DNA of 64,000 nt, taken from assembly GCA_050633825.1 (NCBI GenBank), contig JBOEHG010000008.1:1-64000 (forward strand). The letters are read 5' to 3'. The notes beneath the pieces were generated by a model, which saw nothing but the letters and a program-made list of their open reading frames with translations, did no database searches and was not told the DNA's origin. Both the position numbers and the translations under genes were made by a program. Shown one piece after another: positions 25,776 through 35,604 of this stretch; the stretch's first letter is position 1; the number at the start of each line of letters is the position of its first letter. This DNA comes from CANLBN01 sp050633825. GTDB taxonomy: Bacteria; Pseudomonadota; Gammaproteobacteria; Pseudomonadales; Cellvibrionaceae.

Positions 25776-26232
25776 GATGCCCATCGTCGTGATGATGAGA
25801 ATGCCCTTTTGAATAGGCTCCGGACTCAGGTAAAAATACTGCTGTTTCATTTTCTAGGGACAAGCCCAACAAGGCCAACATTTCTTCTAACACATAGTCA
25901 GGCTTAATACGTAACCAGCGTTCACCAACTTGAATTTTCACATGCCGGTTACCCAAGTGATAACAAGCCTTACTAAATGTTTCCCAATCATCGCAGCTTG
26001 CTTGAATGACCTTTTCTTCAGCTCCAGTAATTTCAATCACTTTGCCACATTCGGTCTTTAGATATTCACCCACTTCCAGCGTTTTACCACGCTCTAAAAA
26101 TACACGAACTTCTGTCCCTTTTTTAGAAATAATTTTAAAGCGGCCTTTCTGGCGAATATCGTGATCAAGAACAACCTGATCATCAATCGGGTCGTGCGTA
26201 TGATTTAAACGCTCGTAAACTTCAACAAACAT
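25759..26232 (-). CDS. ureE: Urease nickel metallochaperone UreE
   Basis: A 157-residue UreE. The N-terminal peptide-binding domain and the metal-binding domain (about 75-140) contain the conserved CYHLGNRH with its interface His. The C-terminus is a His/Asp-rich tail (GHSHHHDDGHHEHDH), typical of UreE proteins that carry several nickel ions. It delivers nickel to UreG. It lies between ureC and ureF and overlaps ureF. Confidence 0.95.
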   Translation of the reverse strand: MFVEVYERLNHTHDPIDDQVVLDHDIRQKGRFKIISKKGTEVRVFLERGKTLEVGEYLKTECGKVIEITGAEEKVIQASCDDWETFSKACYHLGNRHVKIQVGERWLRIKPDYVLEEMLALLGLSLENETAVFLPESGAYSKGHSHHHDDGHHEHDH

Positions 26233-26247
26233 AAGCTCTCAAACTTT

Positions 26248-27957
26248 TTAAAATAAACTATACAATTGTGTTAATGGTAATTTATCCGCTGGCTCACAAG
26301 TCAGTAAATTACCATCTGCTCGTACTTCATAAGTTTGTGAATCAACAGTGACGGTTGGCATATAGGCATTATGAATCATATCTTTTTTGGTAATTGTCCG
26401 AGTATTACGACAAGCCACTAAACGACGCTGCAATTCAAAACGAGAAGCGATATCAGCATCCACTGCCGCTTGGCTAGTAAACGTTACCGAAGTATGTCGC
26501 GGAGCATCGCCAAAGCCGCCAAACATATAACGGTAATGTACGGGTTGCGGTGTCGGAATAGAGGCATTGGGGTCACCCATTTGTGCAGCAACAATAAAAC
26601 CACCTTTCACAATCATTGAGGGTTTGATGCCAAAAAAAGCCGGTTTCCATAAAACCAAGTCGGCTAGCTTACCCACTTCAATTGAACCAACCTCATGATC
26701 AATACCGTGAGTAATAGCAGGATTAATGGTGTACTTTGCCACATAGCGTTTTGCACGGAAGTTATCATTACGCTCGCTATCTTCTGCTAACGCACCTCGC
26801 TGTATTTTCATTTTATGAGCCGTTTGCCATGTGCGTGTCACCACTTCTCCGACACGCCCCATTGCCTGAGAATCAGAAGCAATCATACTGAAGGCACCAA
26901 GGTCATGAAAAATATCTTCTGAGGCAATGGTTTCTTTACGGATACGGGAATCTGCAAAGGCAACATCTTCTGGAATACTACTATCCAAATGATGGCATAC
27001 CATCAACATATCCAAATGTTCATCAACAGTATTAATGGTATAGGGGCGTGTTGGATTGGTTGACGATGGCAGTACATTCGATTCACCACAAGCGGTGATA
27101 ATATCAGGGGCATGGCCGCCACCGGCACCTTCAGTGTGATAGGTATGAATGGTTCGCCCTTTAAATGCAGCTAATGTATCCGCCACAAAACCGGATTCAT
27201 TTAACGTGTCTGTATGAATCGCAACCTGCACATCATACTTTTCGGCCACATTTAAACAGTTATCAATCGATGCGGGGGTTGTACCCCAATCTTCGTGTAA
27301 TTTTAAACCACAGGCGCCGGCTTCCAATTGCTCTTCTAAAGGCAGTGGCAAACTGGCGTTGCCTTTACCCAGAAAACCCAAGTTCATTGGCATGGCTTCT
27401 GTTGCTTGCAACATTTTGCCCATATTCCAAGGACCTGGCGTACATGTCGTTGCATTGGTGCCCGTTGCCGGACCAGTACCGCCGCCCAGCATAGTAGTCA
27501 CACCGGACATTAATGCCTCTTCAATTTGCTGCGGGCAAATAAAGTGTATATGGGAATCCACACCACCTGCCGTTAATATTTGCCCTTCGCCAGCAATCAC
27601 TTCGGTCGCAGGACCAATAATAATGGTGACATTGTCTTGCACATCGGGATTACCCGCCTTGCCAATGCCTGCTATACGGCCATCCTTAATACCGACATCG
27701 GCTTTGATAATTCCCCAGTGATCTAAAATAGTGGCATTGGTAATAACAACATCAACCACTTCGTTTGCTGAACGTTGGCTTTGGCCCATACCATCACGAA
27801 TCACTTTACCGCCACCAAACTTAACTTCGTCACCGTAAAGCGTATAATCTTTCTCAACTTCGATGACTAGAGCCGTATCTCCTAAACGGACACGATCACC
27901 AGTGGTAGGACCAAACATTTGCGCATAAGCTAATTTATCCATTTCAGTCACGATCAT
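26248..27957 (-). CDS. ureC: Urease alpha subunit UreC
   Basis: The 569-residue catalytic subunit of urease. Nickel ligands are visible: HIH in VDSHIHFICP (near residue 136), the carbamylated Lys in GLKLHEDWG (near 219), and the His residues of HTDTLNE and TYHTEGAGGGHAPD. The flap Cys/His appear as MVCHHLD (near 321), and SDSQAMGR follows. It hydrolyses urea to ammonia and carbamate in the cytoplasm. The start overlaps the end of ureB by 4 nt. No inactivating change is seen. Confidence 0.98.
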   Translation of the reverse strand: MIVTEMDKLAYAQMFGPTTGDRVRLGDTALVIEVEKDYTLYGDEVKFGGGKVIRDGMGQSQRSANEVVDVVITNATILDHWGIIKADVGIKDGRIAGIGKAGNPDVQDNVTIIIGPATEVIAGEGQILTAGGVDSHIHFICPQQIEEALMSGVTTMLGGGTGPATGTNATTCTPGPWNMGKMLQATEAMPMNLGFLGKGNASLPLPLEEQLEAGACGLKLHEDWGTTPASIDNCLNVAEKYDVQVAIHTDTLNESGFVADTLAAFKGRTIHTYHTEGAGGGHAPDIITACGESNVLPSSTNPTRPYTINTVDEHLDMLMVCHHLDSSIPEDVAFADSRIRKETIASEDIFHDLGAFSMIASDSQAMGRVGEVVTRTWQTAHKMKIQRGALAEDSERNDNFRAKRYVAKYTINPAITHGIDHEVGSIEVGKLADLVLWKPAFFGIKPSMIVKGGFIVAAQMGDPNASIPTPQPVHYRYMFGGFGDAPRHTSVTFTSQAAVDADIASRFELQRRLVACRNTRTITKKDMIHNAYMPTVTVDSQTYEVRADGNLLTCEPADKLPLTQLYSLF

Positions 27958-28289
27958 TTCTCCCCTGTTTGATCAAGTGGGCCCATAACATCAGCACGAA
28001 AACCATAAACAATACGATCACCAGCATAGGCAACCAATTCAACTTCTCTATCCTGTCCCGGTTCAAAGCGCACAGCGGTGCCTGAAGCAATATTTAAACG
28101 CATACCTTTGGTTTTTTCACGATCGAAAAGTAAAAATAAATTGGTTTCATAAAAATGATAGTGGGAACCGACTTGAATGGGGCGGTCACCACTATTTTCA
28201 ACACGAATAGTGAGCCTTTCTCTTCCTTCATTTAAAGGGATAACCCCCTCATCAACAATTAATTCACCCGGTGTAAAAGTTGTCATCAC
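27954..28289 (-). CDS. ureB: Urease beta subunit UreB
   Basis: A 111-residue UreB with the family core TPGELIVDEGVIPLNEGRE and the QVGSHYHFYETN stretch near residue 40. It is a structural subunit of the (UreABC)3 urease trimer. A separate ureA precedes it, so the organism has the three-subunit type. It starts 12 nt after ureA and overlaps ureC by 4 nt. Confidence 0.97.
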   Translation of the reverse strand: MMTTFTPGELIVDEGVIPLNEGRERLTIRVENSGDRPIQVGSHYHFYETNLFLLFDREKTKGMRLNIASGTAVRFEPGQDREVELVAYAGDRIVYGFRADVMGPLDQTGEK

Positions 28290-28301
28290 ACAGTCACCTT
28301 A

Positions 28302-28604
28302 TTAACTAATGGGGTTATGAACAGTTACTAATTTAGTACCATCAGGAAAGGTCGCTTCCACTTGAACTTCGTGCACTAAATCAGCGACGCCTTCCATTAC
28401 TTGATCAGCATTGAGAATTTCTTTCCCATAACTCATCAATTCGGCAACCGTTTTACCGTCACGAGCACCTTCCATAATTTCTAGTGTTAAATAGGCGATG
28501 GTTTCAGGGTAATTTAATTTCAAACCACGATTAAGCCGGCGTTCAGCCAACAGGGCGGCCGTTACCACCAATAATTTATCTTTCTCTCTGGGTAATAAAT
28601 CCAT
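28302..28604 (-). CDS. ureA: Urease gamma subunit UreA
   Basis: A 100-residue UreA, the exact family length. It has MDLLPREKDKLLVVTAALLA at the start and the motif MEGARDGKTVAELM, then ATFPDGTKLVTVHNPI at the end. It is the smallest structural subunit of urease. It lies 121 nt downstream of ureD and 12 nt before ureB. Confidence 0.97.
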   Translation of the reverse strand: MDLLPREKDKLLVVTAALLAERRLNRGLKLNYPETIAYLTLEIMEGARDGKTVAELMSYGKEILNADQVMEGVADLVHEVQVEATFPDGTKLVTVHNPIS

Positions 28605-28725
28605 CGTTATTGCCTTTTATAAAGAAACCGAATCATAAGTAATATCGTTATAGGGGCTTTTCAAATGTGCACCACCATCTCAAGAGCAACACTTCAATAG
28701 CGACGAACTCTATAAAGTTAAGGTT

Positions 28726-29622
28726 TTAAGTTAACCAAATTCTGGGACTACATGCCTTACGTCCAATTAACAGGGGACGAATACTCTCCCATAGTAAGGT
28801 AAAATTTTGCCGCGCTGTATACGCACTTTTACCCAGATACCGTATAACGATAAGGTTATTCACATAGGTAGCTGCTATTGTTTTTTCTTGATTTTCTGCT
28901 GTTATTTTATGACGCAAGATTTCTAATAAATCATCTTTTTCACTTTGAGAAAAATTAAAAGGCCCTGCAACAAAAAACCCACTGATAGCTTGCGACTGCA
29001 TACCCGCCCGTCCTGAAAACAATGGGCTTTCGTCATGTTCATTGTCTGCAATCAAATTGAGATTATCAATAAAAATGGGGACACCATTTTTTTCGATACG
29101 ATACTGTTGTTTAAAACGTCCTTGCTTAAAAGCGTCCTGACTTGCGGGTAAACCAAAGCAGGTAATTTCCCAACCGATAAAATGACTATTTTCTGCTAAT
29201 TCAATCGTTGTTCTTAATTCCGCTAGAGCTCCGGGATAAACAATCGCCTCCATAGGAAACCACTCTAAACTGGCATTATTATTTATTTTTAATACTGTAT
29301 TTTGTCGCTGAACAGCTTCATCCGGTCTTGCCTTATACATTTTTGCCGCACCCGGTGTTGTCACCAAGCCACGGGCATTATCTTTAACGCAAATATAAGT
29401 CTCTAAGGTATCCCCTGATACCAAGCCACCCGGCGGGTGTAATAAGTAAATATGTGCACAATCTTTACCTTCAGGATAAAATGGTTTTTGCACATAAAGA
29501 GGCCCAGAGTGTCGATTGCGGGTCAAGCGTGAGCCTCGGTCATTATAAGAAAGCTCTAACTCTAAATCAGCTTCCCAGAAACCCGTAGATAGCGCTGCAG
29601 TATTTTGATCCGACATTGTCAT
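28726..29622 (-). CDS. ureD: Urease accessory protein UreD (UreH)
   Basis: A 298-residue UreD. It shows the family landmarks LTRNRHSGPLYVQKPFYPEG near residue 35, HPPGGLVSGDTLE near 62 and TTPGAAKMYK near 88. UreD binds the urease apoenzyme and forms the UreDFG complex through which nickel passes. First gene of the ureDABCEFG cluster, 71 nt downstream of urtE on the same strand, so urea transport and hydrolysis may share a transcript. Confidence 0.95.
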   Translation of the reverse strand: MTMSDQNTAALSTGFWEADLELELSYNDRGSRLTRNRHSGPLYVQKPFYPEGKDCAHIYLLHPPGGLVSGDTLETYICVKDNARGLVTTPGAAKMYKARPDEAVQRQNTVLKINNNASLEWFPMEAIVYPGALAELRTTIELAENSHFIGWEITCFGLPASQDAFKQGRFKQQYRIEKNGVPIFIDNLNLIADNEHDESPLFSGRAGMQSQAISGFFVAGPFNFSQSEKDDLLEILRHKITAENQEKTIAATYVNNLIVIRYLGKSAYTARQNFTLLWESIRPLLIGRKACSPRIWLT

Positions 29623-29693
29623 TATTGGCCTTTCTCTTTCACCAAAATATTATCACAGGCTGATTGCTGCTTGTTATCATTGGGCCGATCAAC

Positions 29694-30389
29694 TTATACC
29701 GCAAGATGTTTTTTAATTAGCTCATCGGATAAATCCGGCATGCTACCCTCTGCCACTATACGCCCCTTCTCCATTAAACGAAATTCTTTACCAACCTTAC
29801 GAGCAAAATTTAATTTTTGCTCAACCAACAAAACAGTCATTCCCTCTTCTTCATTTAAATGGGTAATAACATTACCGATTTGTTGAACAATATTAGGTTG
29901 AATGCCCTCGTTCGGCTCATCTAAAATTAAAACCTGCGGATCGATAACCAAAGCCCGACCAATCGCTAATTGTTGCTGCTGACCACCTGACAAATCACCG
30001 CCGCGGCGATTTAACATATCATAAAGAACCGGAAACAAGTCATAAATTTTCTGCGGAATTGATTTAGAACCATCTTTTCGAGCACCTAGACCAACACGTA
30101 AATTTTCTTCAACAGTTAACTGAGGAAAAATATCACGACCTTGAGGAACATAACCAATACCCATAGGGGCACGCTTTTCAGCACTGACTTTAGCAATATT
30201 CTTTTCATTAACAATAATATCGCCAGCACTAACGGGTAACAAACCCATAAGACATTTAAGTAGCGTCGTTTTACCGACACCATTACGCCCCATCAAACAA
30301 ACGCAGGCACCCTTATCAATCGTAAGGTCAAGATCCCAAAGAATTTGTGAGCCGCCGTACAACTGATTTATTTTTTCAAAGCGGATCAT
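29694..30389 (-). CDS. urtE: Urea ABC transporter ATP-binding protein UrtE
   Basis: A 231-residue ATPase of the LivF/UrtE class. Walker A is GRNGVGKTTLLK (near residue 35), the signature LSGGQQQQLAIGRAL (near 133) and Walker B VLILDEPNEGIQPN. The DEPNEGIQPNIVQQIG sequence is typical of UrtE rather than LivF. Cytoplasmic energy-coupling subunit of the urea importer. It follows urtD with a 3-nt gap. Confidence 0.94.
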   Translation of the reverse strand: MIRFEKINQLYGGSQILWDLDLTIDKGACVCLMGRNGVGKTTLLKCLMGLLPVSAGDIIVNEKNIAKVSAEKRAPMGIGYVPQGRDIFPQLTVEENLRVGLGARKDGSKSIPQKIYDLFPVLYDMLNRRGGDLSGGQQQQLAIGRALVIDPQVLILDEPNEGIQPNIVQQIGNVITHLNEEEGMTVLLVEQKLNFARKVGKEFRLMEKGRIVAEGSMPDLSDELIKKHLAV

Positions 30390-30392
30390 AGT

Positions 30393-31226
30393 TTATTCTT
30401 CTCCTAGATAGACTCTACGCACATCAGCATTATTTTGAATATCATCCATCGTTCCTTCGGCTAATACTGACCCTTGATCCAGAACGGTTACATGGCGCGC
30501 AATACTGCGTACAAATTCCATATCATGCTCGACAACAACAACTGTATGATCCCCTGCCAATGATTTCAACAACTCTGCGGTATGCTCAGTTTCCTGCGGT
30601 GTCATCCCAGCTACCGGTTCATCGACAAGTAATAAACGCGGATCAGCAACCAGCAACATACCAATTTCTAACCACTGTTTTTGCCCATGAGAAAGCGCGC
30701 CCGCCAATAAATTATGCTGCTGTGTTAAACCAATAATACCCAGGACTTCAGCAATACGATCTTTTTGTTCGCCAGATAATTTAGCCAGCAGTGTAGGCAA
30801 AATAGCTTTGTGCGTTTTAAGAGCTAATTCTAAATTTGCATAAACATCCAAAGCTTCAAACACACTGGGCTTTTGAAACTTTCGCCCAATACCAAGGCGT
30901 GCAACTTCAGCTTCTGTTTTATTTAACAGATTAATCGTCTGACCAAAATAAGCAGAACCAGAATCGCAAGGCGTTTTTCCAGTAATAACATCCATAAAAG
31001 TGGTTTTACCGGCGCCATTCGCACCAATAACACAACGGAGCTCACCATCATTAACGTAAAAACTTAAATCATTGAGCGCTTTAAAACCATCAAAACTAAC
31101 GGTGAGGCCTTCAATATATAAAATAATATTTTTATCAACATTAAGGTTTTGCACATTCCCATTATGCAGAAATGGCCAAACGGCATCTCTAGCCCAAAAA
31201 TCTCTGGTATTATCTAGTGCGCTCAC
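30393..31226 (-). CDS. urtD: Urea ABC transporter ATP-binding protein UrtD
   Basis: A 277-residue ATPase of the LivG/UrtD class. A 35-residue N-terminal extension is followed by ILYIEGLTVSFDGFKALNDL, Walker A GANGAGKTTFMD (near 69), LSHGQKQWLEIGMLL (signature, near 180) and Walker B LLLVDEPVAGMT. The SHGQKQWLEI sequence distinguishes UrtD. It overlaps urtC by 4 nt and forms the ATPase pair with UrtE. Confidence 0.94.
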   Translation of the reverse strand: MSALDNTRDFWARDAVWPFLHNGNVQNLNVDKNIILYIEGLTVSFDGFKALNDLSFYVNDGELRCVIGANGAGKTTFMDVITGKTPCDSGSAYFGQTINLLNKTEAEVARLGIGRKFQKPSVFEALDVYANLELALKTHKAILPTLLAKLSGEQKDRIAEVLGIIGLTQQHNLLAGALSHGQKQWLEIGMLLVADPRLLLVDEPVAGMTPQETEHTAELLKSLAGDHTVVVVEHDMEFVRSIARHVTVLDQGSVLAEGTMDDIQNNADVRRVYLGEE

Positions 31227-32392
31227 GCTTTAGCCTCCACGGAATTATCGGCAGAGCCATTATTAGAAGAGCCACTATTATGTTTACTCTTTTTACTGAG
31301 CAAGCCCACGATACCTTTTGGAAGAAAAATCGTTACCACTACAAACAAACCACCCAAGGCAAATAACCAGGCTTCAGGGAAAATAGCCGTAAAACGTGTT
31401 TTGGCAAAGTTAACCAAAATTGCTCCAGCTATAGCGCCATATAAAGTCCCTCGACCACCTACGGCGACCCAAACAACCACTTCAATTGAATTTAAAGGTG
31501 CAAACTCACCGGGATTAATAATACCGACTTGCGGCACATACAAAGCACCGGCAATACCCGCTAATATCGCAGAATAAACAAACAACCACACTTTATAGGT
31601 TTCAGTACGGTAACCCAAAAAGCGCGCTCTAGCTTCTGCATCACGAATAGAAATAATAACGCGACCAAATTTAGACTGTAAGATCAAACGGCTTAGCAGG
31701 TAGGCAAAGGCTAACACTATCGCAGAAATAATAAATAAACTGATACGAGTACTGTCTGCTTGTAAATTAAAGCCGGCAATATCTTTAAAGTCAGTTAACC
31801 CATTATTACCGCCAAAACCCATTTCATTACGGAAAAATGCCAGTAATAATGCATAAGTTAATGCCTGAGTCATAATCGACAAATACACACCCGTAACGCG
31901 AGAACGAAAAGCGAGCCAACCAAAAACAAAGGCTAATAGGCCGGGGACAATTAACACCATCAACATCGCAAACCAAAGCTGGTCAAAGCCATGCCAAAAC
32001 CAAGGCAGTTCTTGCCAGTTCAAAAACACCATAAAATCTGGCAACAGAGGATCACCGTAAACACCTCGATCCCCTATTTGACGCATGAGGTACATTCCCA
32101 TACCGTAGCCACCCAAGGCAAAGAAAGCACCATGTCCAAGACTTAAAATACCGCAATAGCCCCAGATAACATCAACCGACATAGCCAGTAAGGCAAAGCA
32201 TAGATATTTACCTAACAATGTCACTGTATAAGTACTGACATGCAAAGCAGATCCTTCTGGAATCATTAAATTACCAACCACCACCATTAAACTGATAACC
32301 GTTAATAAACTTAAGAAAACTTTACTGCCTGTATCGCTTAACAAAAAAGCTTGCCGATCATTACCAAGCATATTAGCTAAAGATCCACTCAT
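31223..32392 (-). CDS. urtC: Urea ABC transporter permease UrtC
   Basis: A 389-residue LivM/UrtC-type permease with about ten hydrophobic segments. WGYCGILSLGHGAFFALGGY (near residue 77) is the family signature, and VAVGGRGTLYGAIAGAI follows near 310. The insert around residues 105-130 (RQIGDRGVYGDPLLPDFMVF) is usual in UrtC. It overlaps urtB and urtD by 4 nt each, so urtB-C-D are translationally coupled. Confidence 0.94.
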   Translation of the reverse strand: MSGSLANMLGNDRQAFLLSDTGSKVFLSLLTVISLMVVVGNLMIPEGSALHVSTYTVTLLGKYLCFALLAMSVDVIWGYCGILSLGHGAFFALGGYGMGMYLMRQIGDRGVYGDPLLPDFMVFLNWQELPWFWHGFDQLWFAMLMVLIVPGLLAFVFGWLAFRSRVTGVYLSIMTQALTYALLLAFFRNEMGFGGNNGLTDFKDIAGFNLQADSTRISLFIISAIVLAFAYLLSRLILQSKFGRVIISIRDAEARARFLGYRTETYKVWLFVYSAILAGIAGALYVPQVGIINPGEFAPLNSIEVVVWVAVGGRGTLYGAIAGAILVNFAKTRFTAIFPEAWLFALGGLFVVVTIFLPKGIVGLLSKKSKHNSGSSNNGSADNSVEAKA

Positions 32393-34062
32393 GATTCAGC
32401 CGCCCTCCCTTTTTGAGGGAACAGCCCACGAGGGCGTTTTTGGATAAATAAAATAATGCCAACTAAAACAATAATATTCGCCAGTACAGCACCTGTTGCC
32501 GGCTCCAAGAATTTATTGAGAACACCCAATGAAAAGCCTCCCACTAAAGTTCCCCATAAATTACCTACACCACCAAACACAACGACCATAAAAGAATCAA
32601 TGATATATGCCTGACCTAAATTTGGACCAACATTAGTGATTTGACTTAACGCAACACCTGCAAGCCCCGCAATGCCGGAACCTAAACCGAAAGTCAGAGC
32701 ATCAACCCACTCTGTACGAATACCCATGGCTTTTGCCATATCACGGTTTTGAGACACCGCCCTAACATTGAGCCCTAGTGATGTTTTTTTCAAAATAAGC
32801 TGTAAAACAAAGAAAACCAACAGCGCAAAAATAAGAATATACAAACGATTATAGGTGATGGAAAAAACGGAATTAATCTCCAAAGCACCGCTCATAAATT
32901 CTGGTGTTGCCACTTGACGATTAAGCGGAGAAAAGACTGTACGAACAAGTTGCTGCAATACTAAACTAATACCAAAGGTTGCCAACAATGTTTCCAACGG
33001 TCGTCCTTTCAAAAACTGAATAACACCGCGCTCAATAAGAACGCCGAATAAACCAGAAACGATAAAAGCCGCAGGAATTGCGATAAAAATAGATAAGGCT
33101 ATATTATTGGGTAACAATAATTGTATGACATACGTAGTATAAGCACCCAACATAATCATTTCGCCATGGGCCATATTAATGACACCCATAACGCCAAAGG
33201 TAATGGCTAATCCAGCAGCAACGAGCAACAGCACGGACCCAAGACTTAGACCAAAAAACAAAGTTTCAAGATAGCCGTAAAATTTTATTTTACCCTCGAT
33301 ACTTTTAAGGGCAGCGCTAGCCGCTTGACTCACTTTTTTGTCGGGTTCAGATTCTGCAACAGCGGCCAATTTATTACGCACTAAAGGATCAAGATCCCCA
33401 TTAAGTAATTCAATAGCATCCAGCTTCTCAGAGTTATCACCCTCATCCAACTGATATATAGCTAATGCGATATCAATTGATTCTATAACAGATTCTGTTT
33501 GTTCTAATTCTTTCGCTTTTTTCAACAAAGCAATATTTTCTGCGGTTAATTTTTCAGTCATATTAACAACAGCTGACCGTCTTAAATTGACATCGCCTGA
33601 AAATAAATTAAGGCGAGCGATAGTCGTACGAAGATTAGAGCGAAGCTTATTATTAGTTCTTACTTTACGTATTGCTTTTTTTTCAACAGTGCCGATCTCG
33701 ATACCGGACAAAGCATCATATATTCGATATTTTTTGCTATTTTCTATTTTTCCTGCAACAACAACTTTTTCTGTCTCTTTTGTATAAAAAAGATCACCCC
33801 CAATCAAAGCATTAAACAGAGGCAAGGCTTGAATACCTGCAACTGCTTCTAGCTCTTTTACAATGGCAGCGACTTCTTTTAATTTTGCGCCTGGCAACTT
33901 AGCGATTACACTTTCAACCATTGATGCTTGAGACTCTACAGCCGCAACACCTTCACTAATAGACAAACTGTTTTCTTCTTGGGCCACACTACCTAAAGAA
34001 AAGAAGAAAAGTAACGCAATAGAGAAACAGGGAGCATTATTATAAATAAATCGAGTTAACAT
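32389..34062 (-). CDS. urtB: Urea ABC transporter permease UrtB with periplasmic extension
   Basis: A 557-residue protein. It has a signal peptide and then about 230 residues of helical, HEAT-like periplasmic sequence (repeats around KKAKELEQTESVIESIDIAL). The LivH/UrtB permease starts at about residue 265 (GLAITFGVMGVINMAHGEMI). The long N-terminal extension is known in proteobacterial UrtB. The permease part has about nine TM segments and ends in IQKRPRGLFPQKGR. It is preceded by a terminator-like hairpin that separates it from urtA. Confidence 0.93.
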   Translation of the reverse strand: MLTRFIYNNAPCFSIALLFFFSLGSVAQEENSLSISEGVAAVESQASMVESVIAKLPGAKLKEVAAIVKELEAVAGIQALPLFNALIGGDLFYTKETEKVVVAGKIENSKKYRIYDALSGIEIGTVEKKAIRKVRTNNKLRSNLRTTIARLNLFSGDVNLRRSAVVNMTEKLTAENIALLKKAKELEQTESVIESIDIALAIYQLDEGDNSEKLDAIELLNGDLDPLVRNKLAAVAESEPDKKVSQAASAALKSIEGKIKFYGYLETLFFGLSLGSVLLLVAAGLAITFGVMGVINMAHGEMIMLGAYTTYVIQLLLPNNIALSIFIAIPAAFIVSGLFGVLIERGVIQFLKGRPLETLLATFGISLVLQQLVRTVFSPLNRQVATPEFMSGALEINSVFSITYNRLYILIFALLVFFVLQLILKKTSLGLNVRAVSQNRDMAKAMGIRTEWVDALTFGLGSGIAGLAGVALSQITNVGPNLGQAYIIDSFMVVVFGGVGNLWGTLVGGFSLGVLNKFLEPATGAVLANIIVLVGIILFIQKRPRGLFPQKGRAAES

Positions 34063-34077
34063 ATTTCACTCAAAAAG

Positions 34078-34096
34078 AGAGGCCTGAAAGGCCTCT
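34078..34096 (-). terminator. Hairpin between urtA and urtB (attenuator-like)
   Basis: Perfect 8-bp arms AGAGGCCT (34078-34085) and AGGCCTCT (34089-34096) with a 3-nt loop. On the coding strand the stem is followed by CTTTTTG, a short U-tract. It sits just before the urtB start, so it could end part of the transcription after urtA and give excess binding protein. Confidence 0.65.
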
Positions 34097-34196
34097 ATAA
34101 TGTTTAACATCTATGAAAATTCAATCAGGCTCTGACCATTTAAACAACCAGAGTTTAGACAATTAACCTAGTGCTTTTAATTTAACAGTGTTTAAC

Positions 34197-35468
34197 TTAG
34201 TAGTTTTGCCCTGAACATTTTTTGGTTTTAGTATTGAAATTACCACAATTAATTTTAGGGTTTTTCCAATCTGCAACAATTTTAGCACTTTCAGTTAAGT
34301 GATCGGTCCATGCATCACCGGCAACTTCTTTTTCTGTAGACCAAACAATTTCAAACTGACCATCTTCCTGAATTTCACCAATTAATACTGGCTTAGTAAA
34401 ATGGTGATTAGAAAGTACTTTTGCCGTACCACCAGTTAAGTTAGCCACCTCAATGCCGTACATCGCAGGACGAACCTTATCAACATCGGTAGAACCTGCT
34501 TTTTCAACTGCTTTTGCCCATGCTTTGAAACCAATATACGTGGCTTCCATAGGATCGTTAGTCACACGCTTGTCGTCTTTAATAAATGATTTCCACTTAG
34601 CAATAAATTCATCATTTACATCAGCTTCAGCACTTTGAAAGTAGTTCCATGCGGCAAGGTGACCCAATAGTGGTTTAGTATCAAAACCTGATAATTCTTC
34701 TTCACCAACCGAGAATGCAACTACAGGAATATCTTCCGCAGAAACACCCTGATTACCTAACTCTTTATAGAAAGGAACATTAGCATCACCATTAATGGTA
34801 GAAACAACGGCTGTCTTTTTACCTTCACTACCGAATTTCTTCACAGAAGAAACAATACCTTGCCAATCAGAATGACCAAATGGTGTGTAGTTGATCATGA
34901 TATCTTTTTCAGCCACACCTTTTGATTTTAGGTAGGCCTCCAGAATCTTGTTCGTGGTACGTGGGTAAACATAATCTGTCCCTGCTAGAACCCAACGTTT
35001 CACATCAAGCTCATTCATTAAATAATCAACTGCAGGAATCGCTTGCTGGTTGGGCGCAGCACCGGTGTAGAAAATGTTTTTCGACGACTCTTCACCTTCA
35101 TACTGTACTGGGTAGAACATCAAGCCATTCAACTCTTCAATAACAGGTAAAACTGACTTACGAGAAACCGACGTCCAAGCACCAAAGATTACGTCTACTT
35201 TTTCTTTAACGAGCAATTCACGGGCTTTTTCAGCAAATAGTGGCCAGTTTGACGCTGGATCGACTACAACCGCTTCCAGTTTCTTACCTAATAAGCCACC
35301 TTTTTTATTTTGGTCTTCAACCATCATCAGCACAGTGTCTTTTAGCGTTGTTTCACTGATGGCCATGGTCCCTGATAATGAGTGTAAAACCCCAACTTTG
35401 ATAGTATCCGCGGCCATAGCGACTGACGTCACTAAAGAAAGGGCGCAGGCAGAGAGTAGTTTCTTCAT
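34197..35468 (-). CDS. urtA: Urea ABC transporter substrate-binding protein UrtA
   Basis: A 423-residue periplasmic binding protein. A signal peptide (MKKLLSACALSLVTSVAMAA) is followed by DTIKVGVLHSLSGTMAISET, the typical UrtA N-terminus, with FYPVQYEGEESSKNIFYTGA near residue 115. It captures urea for the UrtBCDE importer. I chose the ATG at 35468 (GGGGA ribosome site) over an upstream TTG. First gene of the urt-ure array. The 134-nt gap to urtB contains a hairpin. Confidence 0.96.
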   Translation of the reverse strand: MKKLLSACALSLVTSVAMAADTIKVGVLHSLSGTMAISETTLKDTVLMMVEDQNKKGGLLGKKLEAVVVDPASNWPLFAEKARELLVKEKVDVIFGAWTSVSRKSVLPVIEELNGLMFYPVQYEGEESSKNIFYTGAAPNQQAIPAVDYLMNELDVKRWVLAGTDYVYPRTTNKILEAYLKSKGVAEKDIMINYTPFGHSDWQGIVSSVKKFGSEGKKTAVVSTINGDANVPFYKELGNQGVSAEDIPVVAFSVGEEELSGFDTKPLLGHLAAWNYFQSAEADVNDEFIAKWKSFIKDDKRVTNDPMEATYIGFKAWAKAVEKAGSTDVDKVRPAMYGIEVANLTGGTAKVLSNHHFTKPVLIGEIQEDGQFEIVWSTEKEVAGDAWTDHLTESAKIVADWKNPKINCGNFNTKTKKCSGQNY

Positions 35469-35604
35469 ATTATTCCCCAATTGTTGATATAAGTGATTAA
35501 GGCTGATCTAAAAACAGCCCGCTTGTAAGCAATGGCTATAAAAATCTCCAGCGCTATTATTCATTACCACCAAAAATTAGGTATAAGGCTCTTACTCCCC
35601 CCAG

